Part shown: positions 11,281-22,904 of the stretch, one piece after another
Position numbering within the stretch: the first letter of the stretch is position 1
How the letters are laid out: every line of letters begins with the position of its first letter
NCBI GenBank assembly: GCA_963082975.1
Contig: OY720346.1
Coordinates: 38,467,787-38,531,786, forward strand
Direction of reading: 5' to 3'
Length of the DNA stretch: 64,000 bases
Source: Labia minor
Taxonomy: Eukaryota; Arthropoda; Insecta; Dermaptera; Spongiphoridae
Notes under the pieces: model-generated
Told to the model about the DNA's origin: nothing
The model's database searches: none
What the model saw: only the letters and a program-made list of their open reading frames with translations
Translations under genes and position numbers: made by a program

Positions 11281-12052
11281 AAATTGAATTTCTTTCTTTA
11301 TTGAAATCTGCCAAAGAAATGAAATAAAAAAATAAAATCTATAAAATATCTTGTTTTTTTGATAAATTTGGTTCCTTATTTTATTTAATTTTGTGAAAAA
11401 TTGTATAATTTCACTTAAATATTTTTAAAAACCAATCATGGGAAGAGAATTTGTACAAATCATTTAATTATTGATTGTAAGTGAATTAGATGACAATAAT
11501 ATTAATAATAATTCAAGTCTATTGGAGCACTTACAATTTAAATGCTTTCATAAATAAACCTCAAGTGAAAATAATAGAATAAATACTAAACCAATATATC
11601 TTAACTTTTTAATTAAAACACTATCATTTTCTTTATTTTTTAAATTGTTTCAAAATTTTTCAAAAGAAATAAAGAGATAAGTGTATTATTTAATTCTTTA
11701 TGATTTTTTTCTAATAATTTTTTTATATTTTTTATATTTTAAGAATTATGAACATTTTATTTCTTTAGTACAAATTTATCTTGGTTATTTAAAGCTTGAC
11801 AAAATATTTCATAAGAAATGAAATTTGTAAAATAAAATGTTCTATAAATTGCTTAATATAAGATTTTCTACATTTAGGAAATATGGTCTTTTTACTTTTT
11901 TATATTTGTTTATTTGTTTATTTATGAATGTATTTAAGCGAAAATGTTGCCAGGTTGTTATGACCTCAATAGAATATTATATATAAAATTTGGTTAAGGT
12001 GAGTTAAACCGTTTGACCGGAAACACACACATACTTACGTCAGCTGGAAAAC
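11281..12052. other. AT-rich non-coding stretch
   Basis: No gene seen. From about 11935 the sequence is less simple and leads into the tandem duplication. Confidence 0.5.
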
Positions 12053-12325
12053 CACTTTTGGAATCAGAATGACTTGAAACGTGGAGATCTGAAAAAACGC
12101 ATATGGTTTGTGAATCGGAATTACAAAAAAAAATTGAAAAAAATAAATATTACATTTTCAATTAAAATACAATAATAAATAATGTTTGACACTTTTTGGA
12201 ATCAGAATGACTTGAAACGTGAAGATCTAAAAAAACGCATATGATTTGTGAAACGAGATTACAAAAAAAAAACATGAATAAAATTAATATTATATTTTCA
12301 ATTAAGATACACTATTAAATAATAA
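12053..12325. repeat. Two-unit tandem duplication, 137-bp period
   Basis: The unit 'cacttttggaatcagaatga' starts at 12053 and again at 12190. The two units align over ~135 bp with scattered differences (for example gtggagatctg versus gtgaagatcta). The complement of the unit start resembles the segment just inside the Helitron 5' end at 37406-37450, sharing CGTTTCA and TCCAAAAGTG. Confidence 0.85.
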
Positions 12326-12654
12326 TTAAATTTGTTTTATATTTTTATAAACCATCAATATATTAAGTTAATTTAATTATTTAAATTATTTGATAAATAT
12401 TTGTAAAATGTTAATATAATATAATGAGATATGACAAAAATGAATATGTAATAATAAAAATAAAATATATATTGTTGTAATAATAATATTAAAATCAAAT
12501 AGTGGAAAATTTTACTAAAAATTATTCTACCTTCCCTTTATTGGAATTTCCATCCTATTAAACTATTTCAATGATGTTTAAGCGAAATTCAACTCACTAT
12601 CGACTTGCCAGCCGAGAATTTAGTAATTTAGTCATAATAAAGTTAAATGTCAAC

Positions 12655-12945
12655 CTCTGAACAGATCGTGTTGATGAGGTGAAAGGGACAGGTATTGAAT
12701 ATATATATAATTTCAGAACGTCGAAGAGAGAAAAGGAAGGAGTTGTTGGGAGGCGGGTCTCGTTCCCAGGGGACCCTCCAACCCCGCTTTCCCCACCTTA
12801 AACCCCTTTAAAAGGAGGCCATGGAATCGATTAGCCCCTTGCAAGAACCAAGGGAAGCTGGGCCAAGAGCTTTCGAAGGGATGGAGACCAGCAGAGGAAA
12901 GAAAAGAAGCCCCGCTCAATAGATAAAATAGAGACAGTATATGAA
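12655..12945. other. Unique GC-elevated island
   Basis: Includes purine-rich runs, GGGAGGCGGGTC and CCCCACCTTAAACCCC. A 78-codon minus-strand frame (12713-12949) has no recognisable domain. No match to the window's repeats. Candidate regulatory segment. Confidence 0.4.
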
Positions 12946-13002
12946 CCACTTGTAGCGAAATATTAATAAATTACAAAGAAAATGGGAAGCAAAGTAACAA
13001 TA

Positions 13003-13038
<36 letters not shown>

Positions 13039-13404
13039 TTCGAATCAGAGATAGAGAGAGAGCGATAAAGAATGTTTGAAAAAAAAAATTATTGTATAGA
13101 TTAACGATGTAGCAAAGAAATAACTTTTCAAATACATTATATTGATCAATATTATTGAATATAAGATATTTCGGTTGCATACTTTCCAGGTGGACTTGAT
13201 TTAATTATGAGAAATTTAACATTGTTCAATCATAAACTGAGAGTTCACAAATTGAATAAAATAGAAATTTTTTTAATCAATGATTTTAAGCGAGGAAGAA
13301 GAAAAATACCCAATCAATTTTTATCATTTTTCTTAAAAACATTTTTGCTTAATTTATTAATTCGAAAAAGTAATTATAGTTACAATAATTGTAAATAAAT
13401 AGAA

Positions 13405-13735
13405 AACTGAATTGTGTCCTGGCAGAGAACCGACCGACGATTTGAAATAAATTAATTTCCAAACAACATTAAATATATATATATAAAGTATAAAAAAAAT
13501 ATTTTTAAAACTTGAACGAAAATTACTAAATTCTATTATCTTGTTTTTTTAGTTTAATTACTGAATTATTAATTACTATTATATTTTAAGTGAAATATTT
13601 TCCGACAATGAATATAAAATTAATATTTTGTAAACTACCACTTCCGGTTTCCGAATATACACCAAAAGTTGATTAATTTATGTTACTGATGCATTAAGTA
13701 AATATACCAAATTTTATCAACTTTTATCATCATTC
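13405..13735 (+). mobile_element. Family A2 element, 5' half
   Basis: Diverged family A copy with GAACCGACCGACGATTTGAA, the A2-specific block 'aaaattactaaattctatta', and CACTTCCGGTTTCCG with 'caccaaaagttgatt'. It stops after 'ataccaaattttatcaac'. The other A2 copies are at 22905 and 54905. The 3' part with the microsatellite and direct repeat is missing. Confidence 0.8.
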
Positions 13736-14852
13736 TGCATTGACTTTGAAATAATTTGGCCAATAATAGTGACTAGTCGAATGTGGAAATAAAATCCTAC
13801 AATTATGAAATACAAATAAATTATTATAATTCCAACCAAATACAATCGAGATGCTGTATGAATATTGTTGTATTTTGCAAGTATGAGACAAATTATTAAA
13901 AAAAATATTTTTCATTTATTACTTATTTTACATGGTTATTCTTGCATTTTTAATTAATTAATAAGAAAATATTAAAAATGTTATTCTTTTTTCAACAATC
14001 ATTCACTTCATACTACTCGTATCTATAAATAAAACTATTTAATCATTTCTGTTTGTATAGTAGAAGAATAAAAATTAAATGCATATATCGTTCTCATAAT
14101 AATAATTATTAATAATACCTAAATACTTATTATAATAAGACACCCTTGATTTAAGTAAAATTGATGTTTCATTTTTTAATTTATATATTTTATTTCAAAA
14201 TTTAAAAAATAATAGTAAAACAGATTTGATTTAGAAATAAATAAATAAATATTATATTAAGGTTAAAAAAAACTAAAAAAATAGATTAAGAAATTATTAG
14301 GATAAAGAGATGATTAAAGAAGAGATATGTTCTCTAAGTTCCATTATTACACCATAAAACTAGAAAATCCTTTGCAATATTAGTCATTGTTCATTTAGTG
14401 AAAGAGATGAGTCAATGGATAAGTAATTTCCTCTGACAATATTACTAGATGAATTATAAAATAAATCGTATAATAATTTCAAATAATTTATCCTAGCAAT
14501 AATCGAACTGAAAATATTTAATTATAAAAATTTCCTAAATAAATTTTATTTTACTCACTCACTTTATGCGCCCCATCCTCGGCTAAGAAAACACTGTTCC
14601 AGATGAAATTTATATAGTATAATATAGTATACCAGTCAGTAGTTGGCAGGTCCATTTAGACAAGACCAGTCTACTCATATAATTAGGAAGCTGGTGGTAA
14701 GAATCATCAACGTGAACGGCATCTGAAATTATTGAAAATAAGTTTTTAATTTTAATTTTTAAAAATATTAAAATATTTAAAGTATATTTTATCTGCTAAT
14801 TATATGAAGAGGTAAAATGTCTTCTAAGAGCACCATTTTTTGGGGTTGTATC
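13736..14852. other. AT-rich non-coding stretch, nothing recognised
   Basis: Only chance frames and A/T runs. A short less AT-biased segment lies at 14570-14720. Confidence 0.5.
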
Positions 14853-15156
14853 ATTCTATCTATCTATCTACTCGAAAGTTCTTGGGCGCAGCAACCACAT
14901 TTCTCCAAGTGTCCTTATCCTGAGCCACAACCATCCAACTTCTACCCTCTCCCATCTCTCTCACGTCCATTCCTACACTGTCCACCCACCGTCTCCTTGA
15001 CCTTCTAAGCGGACGTTTCCCAATCGGTCTCCCCACCAATATATTTTTCACTATTCTTTCCTCTCCCATTCTAGCCACCTGCCCTAGCCATCGCAGTCTT
15101 CTCGATTTTATAACCCTATATATCTGGAGATGCATAGAGGTCATGCAATTCCTGGA
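14853..15156 (-). mobile_element. LINE 3' end, 5'-truncated copy
   Basis: A 94-codon minus-strand frame (14860-15144) reads RRLRWLGQVARMGEERI and then GRPIGKRPLRRSRRRWVD and VVAQDKDTWRNVV. This is the C-terminal region of the same LINE family as 430-1690. It ends in TATC repeats (GATA on the element strand) at 14853. It is the longest intact stretch of this domain in the window and probably a recent 5'-truncated insertion. Confidence 0.88.
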
Positions 15157-15627
15157 GTTGTATCAAACCAAATTAAAAATTTTTTGTTTTGTTGAAGGCT
15201 AATGCTTCATAAATTTGCCAAATATATATATTTCAAAAAAATTTTGTTTTATACAGAAAAGTTATCCAGAAAATTGTATTAATTGTTATTATTATTTAAT
15301 TTTGCCCAACACCAATAAATTCCTAAACCAAGAAAACGAAGGACATTCCGTTTCAAAGCTTAACTGAGCTGAGTTGAAAAATATTAAATTAGAAAACTGA
15401 ATGCAGACATCAGCTATAAGTTCATAATATTGTTACTGAATTACTGGAGCCATTGCCGTCAGATGGTTCACATCATATACTATATGTATGCTTTATTCTT
15501 TGTAAAAGAGCGCACGCGCTTCCATACATATCCAAAAATGCAGATGTGAACACTCTGATTCGAGTTCAATTATGTTCCAGTACTTTCCTACTTAATATTT
15601 TCGTACATGTATTTTCAAATTAAAACA
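15157..15627. other. AT-rich stretch, nothing recognised
   Basis: No family match seen. The part around 15480-15560 is somewhat less AT-rich. Confidence 0.4.
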
Positions 15628-15655
15628 ATACCTCCCTTACTATCGTCGGTCGGTA
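15628..15655 (+). mobile_element. Family A 3' terminus, solo fragment
   Basis: Contains only the last ~30 bp of family A (acctcccttactatcgtcgg followed by TCGGT), directly followed by an A run as in full copies. A severe truncation, or an element whose remainder is lost. Confidence 0.7.
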
Positions 15656-15834
15656 AAAATTAAAAAACATATACTTTATTTTTTTTTCTTTTAACCAAGT
15701 TGAGTCACAACATGTGTCCAGGTTGTTCTTTTGAACTTTTTTTTTGTATAATACTTATATTGATCTTAAAATATTAATTTTTGTAAAATTTTAATTTCTT
15801 TCCGTTTTAATTATTCTAAGTACACACAGACTCC

Positions 15835-15837
<3 letters not shown>

Positions 15838-15868
<31 letters not shown>
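15838..15868. repeat. (TA)n microsatellite
   Basis: About 15 TA units. Confidence 0.95.
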
Positions 15869-15871
<3 letters not shown>

Positions 15872-16397
15872 TAAAGTCATGTTTCTCCCCTATTTGTTAT
15901 CTTATCTGATCCAATTGTGACGCAGGGGGAGTGTAAACTATCTTCTGGTTCCTAAGTCCTTTGTATTTACTTCCATTCCCTCGGGTGCAATTTCGAAATG
16001 ACTTAAAGCTTTATTGTTCTACCCCATTCTTTTTTACTTAGTTACATTTTATTTTTTTTCAGATACTAGATATAGTAGCTACATTAAAATATTAAGTATG
16101 TTTTTTATTCATAATTGTTTTACAGAAGGCATAATTTAAATATGTGGTAGCAATGTACAATTTATTTTATATATTTAAAAGTCTTTATTGATATCCAAAA
16201 ATCTAAAAAGTATTTTATACACATAAAATACTTTTTTTTCAAGCTTATGTTATTTTTTTTATATGATCCAAGCATATTATGCACTTCTAATTAGAAATTA
16301 ATATTACCTATATTTCATTTAAAAGAAAAATTAAAAATAGAAAGTTCATCATCAATGAGATATTATTTTGGAATTAATTAGAAGAAAATAATAAAAT
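15869..16397. other. AT-rich stretch, nothing recognised
   Basis: The portion 15890-16020 has moderate complexity but no clear coding frame or repeat match. Confidence 0.4.
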
Positions 16398-16742
16398 AAT
16401 TAACACATATTATATTTAAATTAAATTTAATTAATTATAAATTATAAATTAAAATTAACAAATATATATTAATCCAGCGCATGTTTGGCTTTTTGTTGAT
16501 GGCACCACGTCACGTGCTGGCGCGTGATTTGCAATGTTAAAAAATTAATTCCGGTACTTTCAGCGATTCAATCAAGACGAAATTCTTTCTATATATAACA
16601 GTTTTATACAATTTTTAATCCTGTGGAAAAACTATCAAACATATATCTTTATTTTTACGGTCAGTTTAGAAGAAAAAGTTGATAGAAAACTACGAATTTT
16701 AAATAATGCCCGTGTACCAAATTTCTCTCTGACGAGATAGTA
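16398..16742 (-). mobile_element. Family B element with internal deletion
   Basis: Minus-strand copy carrying the GCGCGTGATTTGCAATG block, the paired GCGCATG/CACGTGCTGG arms and the 'caatcaagacgaaattc' block. It then jumps from 'ggtcagtttagaag' to 'aaagttgatagaaaactac' and 'cgtgtaccaaattt', and ends 'ctgacgagatagt' before an A run. The central CACTTCCGG segment and the ~110-bp part next to the other end are deleted. Confidence 0.8.
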
Positions 16743-18084
16743 AAAAGTTTGTTTAATTCAAAGCAATAATAAATTATCATGTATAAGTATTTACATTAAT
16801 TTTAATGAATATTATGTTGTAAAGAATATTATATTGTAATTGTAATATAAAAAAGGTGTTAAAAGTTTGTTTTTTTTAGCTGCATGATCAAGTAATAAAT
16901 CTTAAAAGAGAGATCTGACCAATAGAGTGAGTGAAAAATTAATTTGTAATAATATTTTTAACAATTTTAAAATATAAAAAGACATGTTTAGGGGATTATA
17001 TTAGTATTAGAAATTAGACTAATGATCACCTTCAGTTCATAAATGTTATTAGAAGTCTTGTGATAGAAATACCAAAAATTTGTACATATATGATGATTAT
17101 ATTAGTAGTATAATACGATTGTAAACAAATATAGCATGCAATTAATCGAAATCTATTAATTGAATCTGGTTTGTGTTCTAATCGGATCGTTGTAGACTTC
17201 ACGTGATAAGAACATAAAATTTAAAGAATTATTAACGAACGTATAAAATAATTCTTTAATCTCACGAAGGTAAAATAAATTACTTCGTTAAAAAAAAGTT
17301 TATTGTAAATTCTTTCATGAAATCTTTTCCTTAAACGTTTATTCGTATTAGTTTTCTCAACTAGTAATTCCCCTTTTTTTACTCCCCCACCCTCCCCCTC
17401 CTCCCATACCATTGCCTTTCTCACCTGATTTCTTTTCTTCTAACGTCACGCTATTTTAAAAATTTAAACTCCAAGTTGAGAAACAATTAGGGGTGTAAGT
17501 TTGAAATAAGAGGAGGCTATTCATGATTAATAAAAGAGATTGGATTGTCCTTTGGTGAATACTCAATAAATAATTCTCAAGGCGTTTGGTTTAAATCAAT
17601 TATCATGAGCAATCAATAGAAATGGGTGAGAAAAATAATATCAACATTATTAGTAAATTAATTAGATTTTTAATTAAAATCAGAAAATCAAAATCCAAAA
17701 GAAAATGAATTTTTTAAATAATTTATTAGAGTTGTTCAATAAAAAAATTCATTCATCATTTAATGAAATGAAATTCTCTTTTAATGAAATTTATTTTCAA
17801 TTAAAATAAGTAAATGTTTTTTGTTATCCTCTGTCTATTTTTTTTTAAACTACAATTAGTATTTATTCGATTTAGTTCATTTAAGTTCAATCAATTTGAA
17901 TTAATTCCAAGACTTTCTTGTTTTAATGTTTTAATAAAAAGTTTAAACTAGAAATTTTTAGTATTATTCAATTAAGTTAATTTAGTTAACTTCAGCGTCG
18001 ATAGAGAAATAAAGAAAAATGTTATAAAATCTAAGGATTTTTTTTTCTATTCTATAAGTATAATATGAAAAAATGTATACGAAA
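16743..18084. other. AT-rich non-coding stretch
   Basis: A GC-elevated patch lies at 17385-17450 (CT-rich). Otherwise A/T runs and chance frames. Confidence 0.5.
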
Positions 18085-18155
18085 GCAGGTCAATAAGTCC
18101 ATTTCTTTTTTTTAATGAAACACAGGTTTTTGGATAAAAAAATTATTTTATATAT
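18085..18155. mobile_element. Solo mariner-type terminal segment
   Basis: 'gcaggtcaataagtccattt' and the following 'acacaggtttttggata' match the left end of the mariner remnant 180 bp downstream. No partner end is adjacent. Confidence 0.6.
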
Positions 18156-18261
18156 AATATATTATATTTTGTATATAAGAATGTTGTGATTTAATTTCCT
18201 AGTAATCGGCTCAGTCAATATCAAGTCTATAGGGTCATAATTTCCAGGACAAATAGACCTA

Positions 18262-18757
18262 TACCAAGGCAGATCAATAAGTCCATGACTTTTTGAACGA
18301 AACGGAGGTTTTTAGATAAAAAATTATTAGATTTTTCAAAGTAGTCTCCTTTTTGAACTATATACACATCTCTTTCAAAAAATAAGATTTGTCGAGGACA
18401 TCAAAATAGATATTTGTTTGTGAGATGATTTCATTGATAGAGTCAAATCTCTATCCACCGAGACATTTCTTCAAGTTTGGAAACAAAAAATAGTCACTGG
18501 GGGCTATATCCGGAGAATAAAGCGAATGAGAGAGCAATTCGTATCCCAATTCATGGATTTTAATGGAAATTCACTTTTTTCATTTTCTTCTCCAATCACG
18601 AGGTAGTCTGCTATTAATGGATGTCTAACAAAAACGAAAAGACCCAGCTGGTTCAAATTTTGCCAGGAGTCAGCTGATAGTTGCTGACAGGAGCCGTGTT
18701 GTCATTTCATTTAAGGGACGGGAAATTCAAAAAGTCACGGACTTATTGAGCTATTCT
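18262..18757 (-). mobile_element. Mariner-like element, internally deleted
   Basis: Terminal inverted repeats of ~26 bp: GATCAATAAGTCCATGACTT on the left, and the complement of 'aagtcacggacttattgagc' on the right. The minus strand encodes SLYSPDIAPSDYFLFPNLK, the mariner block around the third catalytic Asp, followed by YFDVLDKSYF-like residues. At ~500 bp it is far shorter than a typical ~1.3-kb mariner. The helix-turn-helix half is missing and stops interrupt it. The same subfamily occurs at 24869-25070. Confidence 0.85.
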
Positions 18758-19922
18758 CGTGACATTTGATTAAGTATAAATCAAAACAATTTTGTTAATT
18801 ATATAATATTTTGTACTTGTTAGAAAGATATATATGTATTTATTTATAAACAGCTTTATATCATAGAATATATAGATAAAGTAAGATGTTTTTAAAAGAA
18901 CAAGAATTTAAGGTATTTAATTAACCATGAGTAAACAAAATATAAAGGCATAGAAAAGGCATTACTTATATTAAATTCTTATATAAGCGGTTTCAAATAA
19001 TCTCATCTCGTTTAATCTTTCGTTGAATTTAGAATATCTTAAATTTAAAAATAAAAGTTATTAGATATAACAAAAAGTAAAAAAGTAGCTAAATTTAAAA
19101 TAATTAATTAGATAATAATTATTAATAGATAATCGTAAAATTTGAAAATTTTTAGATTAAATTTTGATTATAATAAAATAAAGTTAAATTATTAAATATC
19201 GAGACTAATTTCATTATGAATAAAAATTGTTTAAATTATATTTATTTAATTAATAAATATTCTTTATTATATATTTAACTTGAAGATGAAAGTGGATTCT
19301 TCAACTTGCACAGAAATTGAAAAATAATAAATAAATGTTTAAAAATTGAAAAATAAATCAAATATTTTAAAAAATATATATATCATGACTGAAATGAGCT
19401 TAGAATTAATTTTATAACTTTGAAAAAAAGAAGAATATTCAAGATTATTGTATAAAATTTCCATTTCATACTCAATAGATAAAACAAAAATACTTTATCG
19501 TATATTAAAATAATTTTTTTATTTGATAGTGAACTAAATCAAGCTTAAATTTATAAAGTATCAGCTTCCTTGAAGAAAATTAAGTCTATTCAATTTTTTT
19601 TTTATTATTATCTTATTTCTATGGTAGATAATTTTAAGGTTCACAATTTATACTTCTAATATATTAAATGATATCCTTTCCATTAAATGGTGGAGGGTAG
19701 AATAAGATACGAGCCTTATTCAAAGACGATGCATTGTCAGCAAATTATATTTGCCAATTCATCCTCTTATAAAAGTGTGTGATTACAAATTTAATTTAAT
19801 AATCATATTTATTTTTCTCTTTTCATTTTATTTAAATAATATAAAATAAACTATACTGACATTTTAATTAACTATCAGGATAATAAATAATTATTAAACT
19901 ATTAAGTGAAAAATTTCTATTT
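18758..19922. other. AT-rich stretch, nothing recognised
   Basis: Long A/T-dominated sequence without family matches or coding signal. Confidence 0.5.
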
Positions 19923-21133
19923 ACTATCTCGCCAGAGAAAATTTTTGATGTCGAAATTTTGATGTTTTTATACGTTTTGAAGGTCCCTGAGTCATTTTTT
20001 CACTAAGGTTGACAAAAATTGTGTGTACGTAGATAAGATTACACAAAAACGGTTTGAGCTAGAATAATGAAATTTGGTACACGGGCATTATTTAAAAATG
20101 TAGCTCATCCGGAAGTGGGTCATTACCTACCACGTTTTCATTGTTTTTCTTCTAAACTGACCGTAAAAATAAAGATATATGTTTGATAGTTTCACATGAT
20201 TAATAAGTTGACCTGTGGTCAGGCACTGAACCGACCGACGGTTTGAAATAAAGTAATTTCCAGATACAGAAAAAATTTCAAATAATTTAAATGTATCTAT
20301 TAATAGAATAAAAACATGGATTTATCATAAATATTTTTAATTTAATTTTATTTATAATATATAGCTGAAGTACCCGGCGTTGCCTGTGATATTTCCCGGG
20401 ATCATAATAAGGAGGCTGTGACGTCATGAAGGGCTGGGTTATGTCATATATTTTTAAATTAAGAAAAACCTAATGAATATTATTTTTCCCGAGGATAAAA
20501 CCAATACAAAGTGCATGATTTGTGGAGATATGTAAAAAATCTCCTCATGTGAAATTTGGTGTGAAAATAACCCTTCCCTTCCTTTCGTCGATCGGTAATT
20601 CTACCACTTCCGGTTTCCGGATATACACCAAAAGTTGATCAATTCATCATACTGATGCATTAAGTATATATACCAAATTTCATCAAAATCCGTTAAGCCG
20701 TTCAAGCTGTACACATCTATACGGACACACAGCGGATGGATGGATGGACAGATGGACGGACGGACAGACATCATGCTAAAAATACTTTTTTTCTGTTAAG
20801 AAAATGCATGATTCGAGAAGATATGTAAAAATCTCCACATATGAAATTTGGAGTGAAAATAATACCTCCCTTACTATCGTCGGTCGGTAAAAATTGTATA
20901 AAACTGTTAAATATTTCAACTTGATTGAATCGCTGAAAATACCGGAATTAAATTTTTAACATGTTGACTGGGAATCACGCGCTAGCACGTGACGTTGTAC
21001 CATCAACAAAGAGCCAAACACGGGCTGGTTCAATATATATTTATTAATATTAATTTATAATTTAATTTAAATATAATATATGTTATTTAATCCAATTCAA
21101 ATTGCGAGATAGTCGAGTGGAGACACTCCAGAT
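19923..21133 (+). mobile_element. Family B element carrying a nested family A element
   Basis: Left end ACTATCTCGCCAGAG after a T run; right end GAGATAGTCGAGTGGAGAC before a T run. Family B is contiguous except for the family A insertion at 20204-20888. The internal order is 'gtcgaaattttgatg', the GTGTGTACGTAG stretch, 'acggtttgagctagaataat', CCGGAAGTGG, 'aaactgaccgtaaaaataaa', and the paired CACGCGCTAGCACGTG block. Confidence 0.9.
20204..20888 (+). mobile_element. Family A element nested in family B
   Basis: Starts TAAGTTGACCTGTGGTCAGG and ends CGGTCGGT. The target is the A run of 'gattaaaaattgt', giving two As on the left and five on the right. It has a ~55-bp segment around 20361-20415 with 'gtacccggcgttgcc' and 'tttcccggg' that is absent or altered in most other copies. 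The minus copy at 48763 has a related GCCGG block. Confidence 0.9.
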
Positions 21134-21493
21134 TTTTATTAAATGATTTGAGTAATTAAAATTGGCATGGTGAGTTATTATTTATTTATTTATTGATAAT
21201 AAGAATAATTAATAATAAAAAAAAAACTATTCGTGAAAGAATCAAAAATCACAAACTGTAGATTCAATTTAAATTCTTTTCCCTCCAATAAATTTCAACT
21301 AGTTGAATTCGCTTATTATATCTATTTGAAAATTTTAATTAAATTCCTTTGAGAGATGTTTTAACAGCGTTCTTTTTTATTTGAATGTTATTTAGCTTAA
21401 AAAAAATCGTTTGAAATAAAATTAGCAATTGAATCGTATTTAAATATTAAGCATATTTGAATGAAATTTAACATGAAATAGTAATATATAGAA

Positions 21494-21580
21494 CAGGGAT
21501 GACCAAACTGGGGTTGGCGAGCCACATGGGGATTTGATTATTTGTGGCTCTCGATAAATGTACTCGAGTTTCCCTAACAA
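21494..21580 (+). mobile_element. Possible hAT-like terminus
   Basis: CAGGGATGACCAAACTGGGG resembles the terminal inverted repeat of hAT elements (CAGNGNTnnCCAAnnn). It is followed by GGCGAGCCACATGG. No matching right end was found in the next 700 bp, so this is a remnant at best. Confidence 0.4.
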
Positions 21581-22132
21581 TTTTGTGTTAATATATTTTA
21601 AAAAAATTATTATTGATTCGTAAGTGTCTCAACATGTCTTTTAAATTTATGACAACAAATATGTAAGACTAAGTGTAACAGTGTAATAGATTTGTAGATT
21701 TGTTTGATTCAATAAATATATTTCTCAAAGAAAAGTAAATAACCTTTTCAGAATTAGACGATGAGGCGTGGTTTCAAGACTTCATGTTTTTGACTGATGT
21801 CATTGAAAATTGACAAACACTGAATTTACAATTGCAGAGGAAAGATAAAATAATATCTTACTTCTCACAGTGTTTGTATATTTCATTTCCAAACTAAATA
21901 ACTACTTTTTTTAAATGAACATAAAAAATAAAACATTTTGCCTCGAATTAAAAAAAAATTGTTCCAATACTAACCAAGAAAAACTCATCAAGTATATAAA
22001 AAAGTTAAAAGGAATATTGACAGAATTCCAAAATAGATTTCAAGACTAGAAATATTCTAAATCGTCTCTTGATTTTTTCTGAATCCATTTTAAATTAACA
22101 TAATTCAAGGTGAGTTTTTCATTTCAATATAC
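21581..22132. other. AT-rich stretch, possible remnant interior
   Basis: Chance frames only. It could be interior sequence of a decayed hAT element, but no domain is readable. Confidence 0.3.
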
Positions 22133-22133
22133 G

Positions 22134-22345
22134 AGAGTCATTCAATAAGTATGTAGACAAATGGCTATAGATCAAAAACGGTTTATTTGATTCTTACAAA
22201 ATTCCGGCTATTTTTCAACATAATGACCCCCACTTGTCCCATCTTTCTTGCAGTTTCCTCAACTGATCCGTGATAAGCTTCAAAAATTGGGTTGGGAGGT
22301 CTTACCTCATCCTGCCTACAGTCCCGACCTCGCTCCAATTTTTGC
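22134..22345. mobile_element. Rearranged mariner-like fragment
   Basis: The first part (ACGAGAGTCATTCAATAAGT through 'catctttcttgcagtttcc') matches the antisense end of the 10074 mariner. From about 22262 the strand switches. 'ctgatccgtgataagcttca' and 'ttacctcatcctgcctacag' are in sense orientation (LIRDKLQKLGWEVLP, then the YSPDLAP region). The copy is therefore an inverted fusion with the middle lost. Confidence 0.75.
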
Positions 22346-22904
22346 CTGGCTGCTAGCTTGTCTTACTATTTCAATATTCGGAACAACATATTACTCATGT
22401 GAATTATTTTCTTCCATTTTATAATTCGAGAAATCCAAACACTGAAATAAATACTGAAAAGTGCTGTCACCAATTAGGTATTCACAAAATTTTAAAAGAT
22501 TATCAAGAAAAGTAAAATAAATGTGTTTAATTTTTTATATTTATATTCAATACACATATTTTGTCACTCCTGTCATATAGATTATCAATATTTTATAAAG
22601 AATAGTTTTTTTTACTTTACTTATTGATTTTAATATTTTGAAATTAAATCGAAATGAACCTTTTAATTGATGTTTGTTTATATATCTGTATAAATACAAA
22701 TTTATTTAAAAAATTTAAATATAATTATAGAAAAGATTTCCATGTTATTATGCCTGCATGAATGCACAAACTAACAAGAGAAAATATTATGAGTGTGAGA
22801 ATAGTATTAATTTTAACATTTTTAGTATTTATTATGTTAAAAAATCAAGTAATTTTTAATGATTTTATCAAAAATTACGAGAGCAAAAATATAAAAAACT
22901 ATGA
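22346..22904. other. AT-rich stretch, nothing recognised
   Basis: A 60-codon plus-strand frame (22762-22944) runs into the family A2 copy and has no domain, so it is most likely chance. Confidence 0.5.

Noticed and set aside
13207..13398. 63-codon plus frame rich in Lys/Asn/Leu starting with ATG
   Set aside because: Composition-driven. No domain, and the length is expected by chance in 64 kb at this AT content.
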